From Acinetobacter sp. A47 (GTDB lineage Bacteria; Pseudomonadota; Gammaproteobacteria; Pseudomonadales; Moraxellaceae), in assembly GCF_000805455.1 (NCBI RefSeq), contig NZ_JSUS01000032.1, positions 589,631-653,630 of the forward strand: a stretch of DNA of 64,000 nt, in the 5' to 3' direction. Under the pieces are notes generated by a model, which saw only the letters and a program-made list of their open reading frames with translations, searched no databases and was not told the DNA's origin. Positions 55,649 to 63,966 of the stretch are shown here, in pieces (the stretch's first letter is position 1; each line of letters opens with the position of its first letter). Both the position numbers and the translations under genes were made by a program.

Positions 55649-58219
55649 ATGTCAAAGAAAAATGCAACAGCTAAATTCTTGAAGCGTCATTTATGTTATT
55701 ACCTCACCTCCGGGGTAATCACAGTCACGCTGCCTATGGCTGTATATGCAGTAGAACAGACAACAGAACAAACGGCACCAATCGAAGCCGAGTTTGACTC
55801 TGTTTTTTTAATCGGTGATGCACAAAAAGTAGATATTTCGCGCTTTAAATATGGCAACCCGGTTTTAGCGGGCGAATATAATGTTGATGTATATATCAAC
55901 GGCAACTGGTTCGGTAAAAGAAGAATGATGTTCCGTTCCTCGGAACAGGATCAGAATGCGTTTACCTGCTTTAGCGCCAGCTCTTTACTGGAATACGGTG
56001 TCAAGCAGGATGTACTGGTCAACCGGAGTGGATCAAATACGCCAGATGCATGCTATAAAATCGAAGAATGGATTGAAAATGCCTACTACGACTTTGATAC
56101 CTCCCGTCTGCGCATCGATATCTCCATCCCGCAAGTTGCCTTGCAAAAAAATGCCCAAGGCTATGTAGACCCGAGCATCTGGGATCGTGGTGTTAATGCC
56201 GGATTTTTATCATATAGCGGTAGTGCCTACAAAACCTTTAACCGCTTAAATGACCATAAAGAAAGTACCAATGCCTTTATGGCCATTACCGCAGGTGCCA
56301 ACATTGCCGGCTGGCAACTTCGTCACAACGGTCAGTGGCAATGGCAAGAAGGTGCTCAAAGTGCGCTTGACTCAACCAAGAACAAATCAAACTATGAATC
56401 TACAAGTACCTATTTACAACGGGCATTTCCTCAATATCGCGGTGTTTTGACCCTAGGTGACAGCTTTACCAGTGGTGAACTGTTTGATTCATTTGGTTAT
56501 CGTGGTCTGGATTTTTCCAGTGATGACCGCATGCTCCCTAACAGTATGCTGGGTTATGCACCGCGTATCCGGGGAAATGCAAAAACGAATGCCAAGATAG
56601 AAGTTCGCCAGCAAGGCCAGTTGATTTACCAGACGACAGTAGCGCCAGGTAGCTTCGAGATCAATGACCTCTACCCGACAGGTTTTGGCGGAGAGCTTGA
56701 AGTCACCATTATTGAGTCAAATGGTGAAACCCAGAAGTATGCCGTACCTTATGCTTCAGTTGTGCAAATGCTTCGGCCGGGATTAAGCCGCTATTCCATC
56801 ACTGCGGGTGAGTTCCGTGATCGGGATATTGACCTGACGCCGTGGGTGACACAGGGTAAGTATCAGCGTGGTATTAACAACTATCTGACCGGTTATACAG
56901 GTTTCCAGCTTGCCGATGATTATGCAGCTGTGTTACTGGGCGCAGCTTTTGCAACACCAATCGGAGCGGTCTCATTTGATGTCACCCGATCGCAAGCAGA
57001 CTTTGACAAGCAAGGTTCACAAACCGGTCAAAGTTTCCGTTTGAGCTATAGCAAGCTGATTTCCCCGACCAATACCAACCTGACGCTGGCAGCCTATCGC
57101 TACTCAACCGAAAACTATTATAAATTGCGCGATGCCCTGCTCATCCGCGACCTTGAAGATAAGGGCGTCAATACCTTTGCTGTCGGCAAACAGCGTAGCG
57201 AATTCCAGATCACCCTGAATCAGGGCTTGCCTGAAGGCTGGGGCAATATTTATATGGTCGGCTCCTGGAACGATTACTGGAACCGTAACGAAACCGCACG
57301 CCAATATCAGGTGGGTTATAGTAATCACTATCGTGGTCTCACCTATGGCCTGTCAGCAACCAACCGTCTGGTCGGCTACGGTTCAACCCGGCAGAGCCGT
57401 GATACCGAATATCTGATGACGCTATCTTTCCCGTTCAGCTTCGGAAAAAATTCGGTCAATGTAAATGCCAACCTGTCTGAAAACAACCGGACCATCGGCA
57501 TGAGTGGCATGGCCGGAGAGCGTTTCAGTTATGGGGCTTCGGTCTCGCATCAGGATCGGCAGAATCCGGGCTTTAACGTGAATGGCCGTTACCGGACCAA
57601 CTACGCAACAGTCGGTGCTTCTTATAGTATTGCTGATGCATATCAACAGGCAATGTTCAGTATCAGTGGCAATATCGTGGCACATGCGCAAGGCGTTTTA
57701 TTTGGGCCTGAACAGGGCCAGACCATGGTTTTGGTCTATGCCCCAGATGCTGCAGGTGCCAAAGTCAACAACACAACAGGTTTAAGTATTAATAAATCGG
57801 GGTACGCCGTAATTCCTTATGTGACCCCTTACCGTTTAAATGACATCACACTTGATCCACAGGAAATGTCCAGTCAAGTAGAACTGGAAGAAACCAGCCA
57901 ACGTATTGCCCCCTTTGCCGGTGCTATTGCCAAAGTGGATTTTTCAACCAAAAAAGGGTATGCAATTTATATTCATAGCCAGATAGCTTCTGGTGATAAC
58001 CTGCCCTTCGCAGCCCAGGTCTTTAATACAAAGGATGAAGCGGTGGGCATTGTTGCACAAGGCAGCATGGTGTATTTACGTACTCAAGAACCTCAAGGTG
58101 ATTTGTATGTAAAATGGGGGGATGAAGCAAATGAACAGTGTCATTTTAGTTATGATGTCACCGCACAACTTTCTAAAGACCAGCAAAACATGATCATGTC
58201 TGAGGCCGTATGCAAATGA
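55649..58219 (+). CDS. Outer-membrane fimbrial usher (FimD/PapC type)
   Basis: The 856-residue precursor contains the N-terminal domain (EFDSVFLIGDAQKVDISRF), the 24-strand barrel with plug (about 150-660) and C-terminal domains. The family motif RGLDFSSDDRMLPNSMLGYAP is near residue 290, with PGSFEINDLYPTGFGGELEV following. The usher assembles subunits delivered by the chaperone. The length is normal. Its last codons overlap the next gene. Confidence 0.94.
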   Translation: MSKKNATAKFLKRHLCYYLTSGVITVTLPMAVYAVEQTTEQTAPIEAEFDSVFLIGDAQKVDISRFKYGNPVLAGEYNVDVYINGNWFGKRRMMFRSSEQDQNAFTCFSASSLLEYGVKQDVLVNRSGSNTPDACYKIEEWIENAYYDFDTSRLRIDISIPQVALQKNAQGYVDPSIWDRGVNAGFLSYSGSAYKTFNRLNDHKESTNAFMAITAGANIAGWQLRHNGQWQWQEGAQSALDSTKNKSNYESTSTYLQRAFPQYRGVLTLGDSFTSGELFDSFGYRGLDFSSDDRMLPNSMLGYAPRIRGNAKTNAKIEVRQQGQLIYQTTVAPGSFEINDLYPTGFGGELEVTIIESNGETQKYAVPYASVVQMLRPGLSRYSITAGEFRDRDIDLTPWVTQGKYQRGINNYLTGYTGFQLADDYAAVLLGAAFATPIGAVSFDVTRSQADFDKQGSQTGQSFRLSYSKLISPTNTNLTLAAYRYSTENYYKLRDALLIRDLEDKGVNTFAVGKQRSEFQITLNQGLPEGWGNIYMVGSWNDYWNRNETARQYQVGYSNHYRGLTYGLSATNRLVGYGSTRQSRDTEYLMTLSFPFSFGKNSVNVNANLSENNRTIGMSGMAGERFSYGASVSHQDRQNPGFNVNGRYRTNYATVGASYSIADAYQQAMFSISGNIVAHAQGVLFGPEQGQTMVLVYAPDAAGAKVNNTTGLSINKSGYAVIPYVTPYRLNDITLDPQEMSSQVELEETSQRIAPFAGAIAKVDFSTKKGYAIYIHSQIASGDNLPFAAQVFNTKDEAVGIVAQGSMVYLRTQEPQGDLYVKWGDEANEQCHFSYDVTAQLSKDQQNMIMSEAVCK

Positions 58220-59232
58220 AAAAATTACTTTTAAATTCGATATTGCTGACGGCTGGTCTGGGACTTTACACGGAAGCCAATGCTGCCTGCCGCATGTTAA
58301 GTTATGTCCCAAACGACGTTCTGATGTCTGTAGGACGGGTGGTTGTACGTCCCAGCGATGAAGTCGGTAAAATCTTGCGTAAGGCCACCTTTCCGATTCG
58401 GGATAAAGGTACACAAGTCGACCGCTGTAACTACAGTGACCGCCTGATCGCGGAACTCAACCAGGGGTATCCCCTGAGTCCGCTAGGAAATAATATTTAT
58501 ACCACCAATATTCCTGGAATCGGTATTCGCCTTTATCGGGAAGCGGAGAATGCCGGTAATTTTTCCGGATATTATCCCTATGTACGGGGTGGCTTAAATT
58601 CTGCTACGCGCTATTATCTGGCATCTGGATATTTTGTGGTTGAAATTATCAAAATAGCCGAACAGACCGGTTCCGGTTCTTTGGTTCCAGGACAATACAG
58701 TAGCTACTATGTACAAGGCTATGCCAACCGTCCTTTCCTGACCAGTACCGTACTTGCCAATGCCATTACCATTGCCTCGTCCTCTTGCGAGCTTCAGGGC
58801 AATATCAATAAAGTCGTGCAACTACCAACCGTGACGAAAGCAGGCTTTAAAGGCATTGGCTCGACACAGGGTGAGCAGGCTTTTGACCTGAATATTCTGT
58901 GTAATGGCGGTAAGAACCCGACAGGCTATGAAGAAAAAAACCAGATCAGTCTGGATTTCGATTTCCCTCAAGACGGTAACAACAATCAGGTCATGGCCAA
59001 TACTGCCCCGAATGCCACCAAGGCCAAAGGTGTAGGCGTTCAGTTACTCTGGAATGGCCAAAATAAAAATCAGGTCATTCATAAAGGCGACAAACTGGCA
59101 GTAGGAACTGTAAATTCTAACCAGACTGTACAATATAATGTGCCTTTAACAGCACGTTATTATCAGACAGCGACCAATGTGACAGCTGGTACCGTTCGTG
59201 CGATGGCGACAGTGACCATTCAATACGATTAA
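58210..59232 (+). CDS. Fimbrial tip adhesin, two-domain
   Basis: The 340-residue precursor has a signal peptide ending TEANAA. An N-terminal receptor-binding domain spans about 25-190. The C-terminal pilin domain (about 195-340) starts with SSSCELQGNINKVVQLPTV and ends with RAMATVTIQYD, the chaperone-binding strand. This two-part plan is typical of FimH-like adhesins. The start (58210, or 58216 in MKKLLL) lies within the usher gene, so translation is coupled. The receptor is unknown. Confidence 0.88.
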   Translation: MQMKKLLLNSILLTAGLGLYTEANAACRMLSYVPNDVLMSVGRVVVRPSDEVGKILRKATFPIRDKGTQVDRCNYSDRLIAELNQGYPLSPLGNNIYTTNIPGIGIRLYREAENAGNFSGYYPYVRGGLNSATRYYLASGYFVVEIIKIAEQTGSGSLVPGQYSSYYVQGYANRPFLTSTVLANAITIASSSCELQGNINKVVQLPTVTKAGFKGIGSTQGEQAFDLNILCNGGKNPTGYEEKNQISLDFDFPQDGNNNQVMANTAPNATKAKGVGVQLLWNGQNKNQVIHKGDKLAVGTVNSNQTVQYNVPLTARYYQTATNVTAGTVRAMATVTIQYD

Positions 59233-59257
59233 CCTACACTTTATAAGTATTACTGAT

Positions 59258-59298
59258 CCTCCTGAAATTATTGTGTTTCAGGAGGTTTTTTATTTTTG
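59258..59298 (+). terminator. Terminator of the fimbrial operon
   Basis: The stem CCTCCTGAAA/TTTCAGGAGG has an eight-base loop and is followed by TTTTTTATTTTT. Confidence 0.94.
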
Positions 59299-59498
59299 AT
59301 AACTTAATCACACAATTAAATAAAAACCAGAACAAAGCAGCATATTATAAAAAATTATATTATTTATCAGTTTTAAAATAAAACTTTAAACAGATCACAT
59401 TATAATGAAATATTTACCTGCCATTTTAGTTTATGATTGATTTAATAATTAAATTTATGTTAATAATTACTGAATACATTTTATAAAAGGCAATAAAT

Positions 59499-59792
59499 AT
59501 GTATAAATATATTTATAAATCTGCCCTACTTTTATCATTAATAGCATTTGCTACGGTTAGTTATTCAGCAGGTATTATTCAGATGAATGGAAGTATTGTA
59601 GAAGATACATGTTCCCAGCAACAGAACAATACTGATTGTCAGCAGCTTAATCTGATAAATACCAAACTGGAAACCCAGACTTTGGCAGCAAATGATTTAA
59701 ATATACAAACCCAGAAGAATCTCACAACAGAGATTAGTATTGAGCGGTTACCTGATCAAAAGAACGCCATTATTATTGCAAGCTATTATTAA
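59499..59792 (+). CDS. Small secreted pilin-like protein, half length
   Basis: The 97-residue precursor has a signal peptide (ALLLSLIAFATVSYSA). The mature part starts GIIQMNGSIVEDTC, matching the first strand and first Cys of a fimbrial subunit, and a second Cys follows at 47. The end NAIIIASYY resembles a pilin's last strand. Only about 74 mature residues remain, against about 155 for a pilin. It has its own leader and terminator. It may be a regulator, an assembly terminator or a decayed subunit. Confidence 0.65.
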   Translation: MYKYIYKSALLLSLIAFATVSYSAGIIQMNGSIVEDTCSQQQNNTDCQQLNLINTKLETQTLAANDLNIQTQKNLTTEISIERLPDQKNAIIIASYY

Positions 59793-59816
59793 TATATTTT
59801 CCAAGGCAAACCCAAT

Positions 59817-59843
59817 AAAATGTGGTGCAAATCACATTTTATT
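59817..59843 (+). terminator. Terminator of the half-length pilin-like gene
   Basis: The stem AAAATGTG/CACATTTT has an eight-base loop and lies 24 bases after the stop. Confidence 0.75.
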
Positions 59844-60259
59844 ACCATTTAAATATGAATAAGTCCGAATTACTGATCTTGTATAAACAGCAATAGCTGC
59901 TTAAAAATCAACCTCAACCCATTTTTCTTCCGCATGTTATTACTTTAACTTACTGTTTATACTTGATAACCTTATATAAAAATAAATATTGCAGACACAA
60001 ATTAGTATTAAACTCATCGTCTTAACTTTTTGTAAAAAAGACCGCCACGCAAAATGTAGAAATATCAAAGAAATTGACTCTCCCTCATAATAGGGACAGC
60101 CGTTTCTCCATCTTATTCTCAAACAATGGCTGATATATTGGCCATTGTTTGAGTTATGTTTAAGCAAACTGATATTTGGCAAAATATAAAATAAAAACAC
60201 TTAGAGCACTGCAACAGGCTTATCTAGGTTTAAGTAGAATGAAAAGAACATATCAATCG
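59844..60259. other. Intergenic region with an unexplained perfect hairpin
   Basis: No credible gene was found on either strand. The only clear structure is the perfect inverted repeat at 60118-60153, with 13-base arms around a ten-base loop and no T run on either side. Confidence 0.5.
60118..60153. repeat. Perfect inverted repeat
   Basis: The arms CTCAAACAATGGC and GCCATTGTTTGAG are perfect complements over 13 bases, with loop TGATATATTG. The element lies about 105 bases past the stop of the minus-strand epimerase gene. It lacks the T run of an intrinsic terminator, so its role is unclear. Confidence 0.8.
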
Positions 60260-61303
60260 TTATAGAGTATTTACATCAAGTAATTTCTTATACCCTATAT
60301 GCGAAATCATATTGTCCTCAAATACCGGATATGGCATATCGAGATATACATTGTCATGATATTTTTTCCAGCCTACCGTTTCTGCAAGCTCGCTCTTAAA
60401 AGGCTTGCCTTGTTCCAGGCACTCCAGCGCATACGCAAAGGTATACTTGGGCTCCCAGTTTAACAATTGTCGTGCTCTAGCATTGTCATAAACCCGGTCA
60501 AAACGTGGAAACAGTTTCCAGCCTTTCTTGTTATAAATATCAAGACAACGAGGATATAACTGATTAATAATTTTCTCAGGCTCAACATTCAGCCTGCTAC
60601 AGTCTTCCCTACAAAAAGGTGTGGTACTGCTAATAATAAAGGTGTCGAAATAAGCTTCGCCCTTATATTCAAAAGCAGCATTCAGATGTGCCTGCACCGC
60701 ATCTTCAATGTCAACACGACGATAAAGTAACTCATTGACCTTCACATTGTCCTGATCATAGGTGTCCCGTATTATCTTGTTATCATCATCTTCATAAAAG
60801 AACCGAGAATTCCTGAGCACAAGACATCTCATTTTCTGGTCCATGGAAAATAATCTGCACAGTTCCTCGGCGCTCAGTTTGGTTAAACCATAGATATTTT
60901 TACTTTCTATTCTGGTAGATTCTTCGATCCAGATCGCAGGCAAACCAGGTTCCGGTGACAGCACACTGCCATATACACTGGTGGTGCTGGAAAATACAAA
61001 GGTTTTGACCTGATGATTTTTGGCGCTTTGCAACAACACACAGGTTCCCCAAACATTGGTTTCAATAAACTCATAGATGGAATGTGTTGCGACATGGGGC
61101 TTATGTAAACCCGCTGTATGGAAAACGATGTCTACCCCTCGCATGCATTTATCAATAAAGGTTTCATCATTAATCTGCCCAATATGGGTGGTTTCGGTAG
61201 AAGGCCTTTTATCAATTCCGATTACTTCAAAACCTTTCTTTTTACATATAATAGATAATGCTGTACCTAAATTCCCGCTACTGCCCGTTATTAAAACTTT
61301 CAT
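60260..61303 (-). CDS. NAD-dependent sugar epimerase/dehydratase (extended SDR)
   Basis: From the ATG at 61303 the protein has 347 residues. The N-terminal Rossmann motif is KVLITGSSGNLGTAL, with the acidic residue after the second strand in GIDKRPS. The catalytic pair is Tyr-x-x-x-Lys in YGLTKLSAEELC (about 140), with Ser and Thr in FSSTTSVYGS before it. The class acts on nucleotide sugars or related substrates. The ribosome-binding site AGAGG before this ATG rules out the GTG at 61309. No other sugar genes lie next to it. Confidence 0.85.
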   Translation of the reverse strand: MKVLITGSSGNLGTALSIICKKKGFEVIGIDKRPSTETTHIGQINDETFIDKCMRGVDIVFHTAGLHKPHVATHSIYEFIETNVWGTCVLLQSAKNHQVKTFVFSSTTSVYGSVLSPEPGLPAIWIEESTRIESKNIYGLTKLSAEELCRLFSMDQKMRCLVLRNSRFFYEDDDNKIIRDTYDQDNVKVNELLYRRVDIEDAVQAHLNAAFEYKGEAYFDTFIISSTTPFCREDCSRLNVEPEKIINQLYPRCLDIYNKKGWKLFPRFDRVYDNARARQLLNWEPKYTFAYALECLEQGKPFKSELAETVGWKKYHDNVYLDMPYPVFEDNMISHIGYKKLLDVNTL

Positions 61304-61479
61304 ATACACCTCTTAAACTTATAAATTTTTTTTAGAATAAAATATCAATACATTTTCATCAGCGAACTACTTTATAAAAAATGGCCACATCAGTGACCAA
61401 TCCTGATAAGATCATCATTTAGGCTGTGCTATCCTATTGATCCCATATATTAATTAAGTTTTTTATTTAACCTGATCCA

Positions 61480-61692
61480 TTAACAATGGATATCCCACGG
61501 ATTTTGGGCCCAAGGATTACATCCCTGAAACTGGCTAGAAGCAGATACATCGGTAGAAATACCCTGATTTTTAATTTTGATTTTAATCGCAGTTTCAGCA
61601 GATGCCTTTACCGGGATAACCGTATCAGATGCAATAGCACTACTAGAAACTGCACATATTGCAGCAAACGTAATTAATATTTTTTTCATCAT
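61480..61692 (-). CDS. Small secreted peptide with C-terminal Cys-NPW-NPW-Cys segment
   Basis: From the ATG at 61692 the precursor has 70 residues and a clear signal peptide (KKILITFAAICAVSSSAIA). The mature ~49 residues contain alternating Lys/Ile strands (TAIKIKIKNQG) and end in FQGCNPWAQNPWDIHC. The two Cys flank two NPW repeats and could form a disulfide loop or be enzymatically modified. AAAGGTT lies before the ATG. The frame upstream of 61692 is unlikely. No family is recognised. Confidence 0.65.
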   Translation of the reverse strand: MMKKILITFAAICAVSSSAIASDTVIPVKASAETAIKIKIKNQGISTDVSASSQFQGCNPWAQNPWDIHC

Positions 61693-61810
61693 ACAACCTT
61701 TTATAAATGTGTTTAATTTACGATTGAACAAGCGATTCTTTTCGCTGAACACACATTATAAAAACAGGTCAAATTACAATATTTTAAAACATTTTCAATC
61801 TTAAATATTT

Positions 61811-61836
61811 ATGTATACAGACAAGTCTGTATACAT
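61811..61836. promoter_or_regulatory. Perfect 26-base palindrome, probable TetR-type operator
   Basis: The arms ATGTATACAGAC and GTCTGTATACAT are perfect complements over 12 bases with spacer AA. An almost identical site lies at 63941-63966. The core AGACNNGTCT resembles operators of TetR-family regulators such as NemR. Confidence 0.75.
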
Positions 61837-62019
61837 AATACAAATATCGACAATGCTTTATTAGTCAACTAAATACACTTATATTTCAGAATTATTACAA
61901 TTGCAAAAATTAACATACTGATTAAAATGAATACATGAGTATAAAATCATAGCGGGTTAATCTGAGGTATTAAAAAATCAATATGTCTAATGAATCATCA
62001 ATTTTAACAAGAGGTTGCA

Positions 62020-62060
62020 TAAAAAAAGCCCCTCACCAGATTCAGGCAAGGAGCTTATTG
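62020..62060 (-). terminator. Possible terminator of the heme oxygenase operon
   Basis: An imperfect stem around AAGCCCCT/AGGAGCTT with an A run at its left side (T run on the minus strand) starts about 35 bases past the stop. The pairing is imperfect. Confidence 0.5.
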
Positions 62061-62095
62061 TGATCGATTTGAACAGTATTTATAGAGACAATGAT

Positions 62096-62677
62096 CTAGT
62101 CTGACAAGCTTTCAAGCATAATGCCAAAATACTGGAACGCATTTAAAGCACCATTTAATACAAACAGTTCATCTTCCCTATTCAGTTTTAATTGATTTAA
62201 ATTTTCGGTAAATATATTCCAGTATTGCAAGCGGCCTTCCGCATGCTCAGCCAAATTTCTGGCTCCAAAATGTTCTGACAGGCAGAACCCCTCCTGTACA
62301 CCCTTTAAAATAATGGCAGCCCCGAGCGTTGAACCTTCTGAGACATAAAGCCACCCCAGTGCCTCATATTGATTAAGCACAACCGGACTTTCAAAAATAT
62401 TTTGCTCGGTATCAATATACAGGTCTTTCATATCCTGCTTGAGGGCCTGTAAGCGCTCTCTACACTTAATATTTGGAAAGATCCCGGCAATATTATAACC
62501 AATAAATATTTTTTCGACTTCACAGTGAAAATAGTACTGGGCTAGAGTAAATTTTTTATATTTATTCAGATTTTTAAACAGATCTGAATGCATCATTATG
62601 CTTCTTAAGCGTTCATGCTCACTAGCCGTATATTCTTTTATCTTGTTGTGCAATGTATGCCCTACATAAGCATTCAT
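62096..62677 (-). CDS. Heme oxygenase (biliverdin-producing, bacterial type)
   Basis: The 193-residue protein has the bacterial heme oxygenase pattern. His21 in TASEHERLRSIM is the candidate proximal heme ligand. GWLYVSEGSTLGAAIILKG (about 108-126) is the distal helix, and HFGARNLAEHAEGRLQYW follows. Heme oxygenases open heme to biliverdin, CO and iron. Related enzymes occur next to phytochromes or iron-uptake genes, neither of which is seen here. It follows the diiron-oxidase gene by 48 bases and is probably in the same operon. Confidence 0.85.
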   Translation of the reverse strand: MNAYVGHTLHNKIKEYTASEHERLRSIMMHSDLFKNLNKYKKFTLAQYYFHCEVEKIFIGYNIAGIFPNIKCRERLQALKQDMKDLYIDTEQNIFESPVVLNQYEALGWLYVSEGSTLGAAIILKGVQEGFCLSEHFGARNLAEHAEGRLQYWNIFTENLNQLKLNREDELFVLNGALNAFQYFGIMLESLSD

Positions 62678-62725
62678 AGGTCTTCCTCTTAAAAAATCAG
62701 ATAAAATTAATTTTTTAAATCAAGC

Positions 62726-63568
62726 TCATTTAAACGGCTTGCAATGTTTTAACTGTTCATCCCAGAATCTTTCCCACAACTCACAATACTTCATACATAC
62801 CTCTTTGATATTGATATGATCTTCTTCTGTGCAGGCATGGGCCAGCGTAAACCACAAGTCATTTTCATGGTCGTCATCTGTTGCCTCAACGTCATGTTCT
62901 TCCGTTGTTCCATGAACAAAGTAATATCCATTTTCTATATCTACCCCAATATTCTTTAACGCATGACGTAATGGAGGGCTAAATAGCATGACTTCAACCT
63001 CAACAACCGCCAGAAGGGCGATCAGTGAGGTATAGCTATAGAAACTATCTTCTAGATAATGTCGGACTCTTTTTGCTGCTTTAGACGGCATATATCTATT
63101 TCGCGCCAGATGCCCGATATCCAGTTCATCAAGAACATTTTCAAACAACGGATAATGTGCATAATCCGGGCTTCCAAGATTATTCATCTGATCTGGTTTT
63201 ATTTTGAAACCGAATTCATCAAATATATTGAGCCCCAGTAAAAACCTTGGATACATTTTTATTCCAGATTTAAATCTGGGTTCTAATTGTCTTGTCTGGT
63301 ATTGAGCCATAAGTAATGCATCTGTAAAAATTTGCACAATTGCAAAGCGATATTCCAGATGTATTTTGACCAGAGCTTCCTTACTGACTTTTCCCTCATT
63401 TAGGCAATTGATCATGGGATGATAATTGATTGGATGAGCTCTTAATTTTTTTCTCAGCGTTTCAATAAAAGCCATATTCTCTTGCCACTGCTCCCTGCCC
63501 ACACTTTCTTTCATTTTGTGGATGACAGCGGTTCTTGTATTATTAAATACTTCACATCTGATTGACAT
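62726..63568 (-). CDS. Heme-oxygenase-like diiron oxidase family protein
   Basis: The 280-residue helical protein is of the 'iron-containing redox enzyme' (HDO) type. Candidate metal ligands are Glu72 (HLEYRF), Glu118 (IFDEFGF), Glu190/Glu192 (VVEVEVMLF) and the cluster HGTTEEHDVEATDDDH at about 219-234. Members of this superfamily oxidise fatty acids, amino acids or peptides. The substrate here is unknown. It leads an operon with the heme oxygenase gene. The ligand assignment is by eye only. Confidence 0.75.
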   Translation of the reverse strand: MSIRCEVFNNTRTAVIHKMKESVGREQWQENMAFIETLRKKLRAHPINYHPMINCLNEGKVSKEALVKIHLEYRFAIVQIFTDALLMAQYQTRQLEPRFKSGIKMYPRFLLGLNIFDEFGFKIKPDQMNNLGSPDYAHYPLFENVLDELDIGHLARNRYMPSKAAKRVRHYLEDSFYSYTSLIALLAVVEVEVMLFSPPLRHALKNIGVDIENGYYFVHGTTEEHDVEATDDDHENDLWFTLAHACTEEDHINIKEVCMKYCELWERFWDEQLKHCKPFK

Positions 63569-63940
63569 TTACAGCTCTCAAAAAATATAAATTATCTGAT
63601 ATTTAAAAATTAGACCCGAGGAAAGCTTAAAATCTAAAATATCCTAAAAAACCAGCAATCAGTTGATTACTGCAAATACGCTACAGTTTTCTCTAAAATC
63701 GATCTTTTTCAACCCAACCCCATAATGAAATAACCCGAAAAAATGAATGCCCTGTATCTTTTTTCCACTTAATTCAACCTCACCGTTATATAGAACAACT
63801 CATAAAGCTGTGACAAAAAATTAAACTGTTCAGTTTTAATCCATTATTTTTGAACAATTTCCTGATATACAGCAATACAAGAAAAACTATAGAAATTAAA
63901 AAAAATACTCTGTTTTTCTTTATTTATTTTCAGAAAAATA
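63569..63940. other. Long leader/promoter region of the diiron-oxidase operon
   Basis: The AT-rich stretch between the gene start and the palindrome holds no credible ORF or RNA gene. Since the operon's start lies about 370 bases from the palindrome, either the leader is long or the palindrome serves a gene beyond the window. Confidence 0.45.
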
Positions 63941-63966
63941 TTGTATACAGATTTGTCTGTATATAA
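63941..63966. promoter_or_regulatory. Second copy of the TetR-type palindrome
   Basis: The sequence TTGTATACAGA-TT-TGTCTGTATATAA matches the palindrome at 61811 at most positions and conserves TGTATACAGA and GTCTGTATA. Two sites of this length and similarity within 2.2 kb are unlikely by chance. Confidence 0.7.

Larger units (their letters stand above)
61693..62095. other. Regulatory region between the peptide and heme oxygenase genes
   Basis: This gap holds the 26-base palindrome at 61811-61836, a minus-strand -10-like TATAAT about 65 bases before the peptide start and, near its right end, the heme oxygenase terminator (about 62020-62060). No additional ORF was found. Confidence 0.55.

Noticed and set aside
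59940..60200. 86-codon minus-strand frame in the gap before the epimerase gene
   Set aside because: The composition is irregular, it runs through a perfect hairpin and no start signal is visible.
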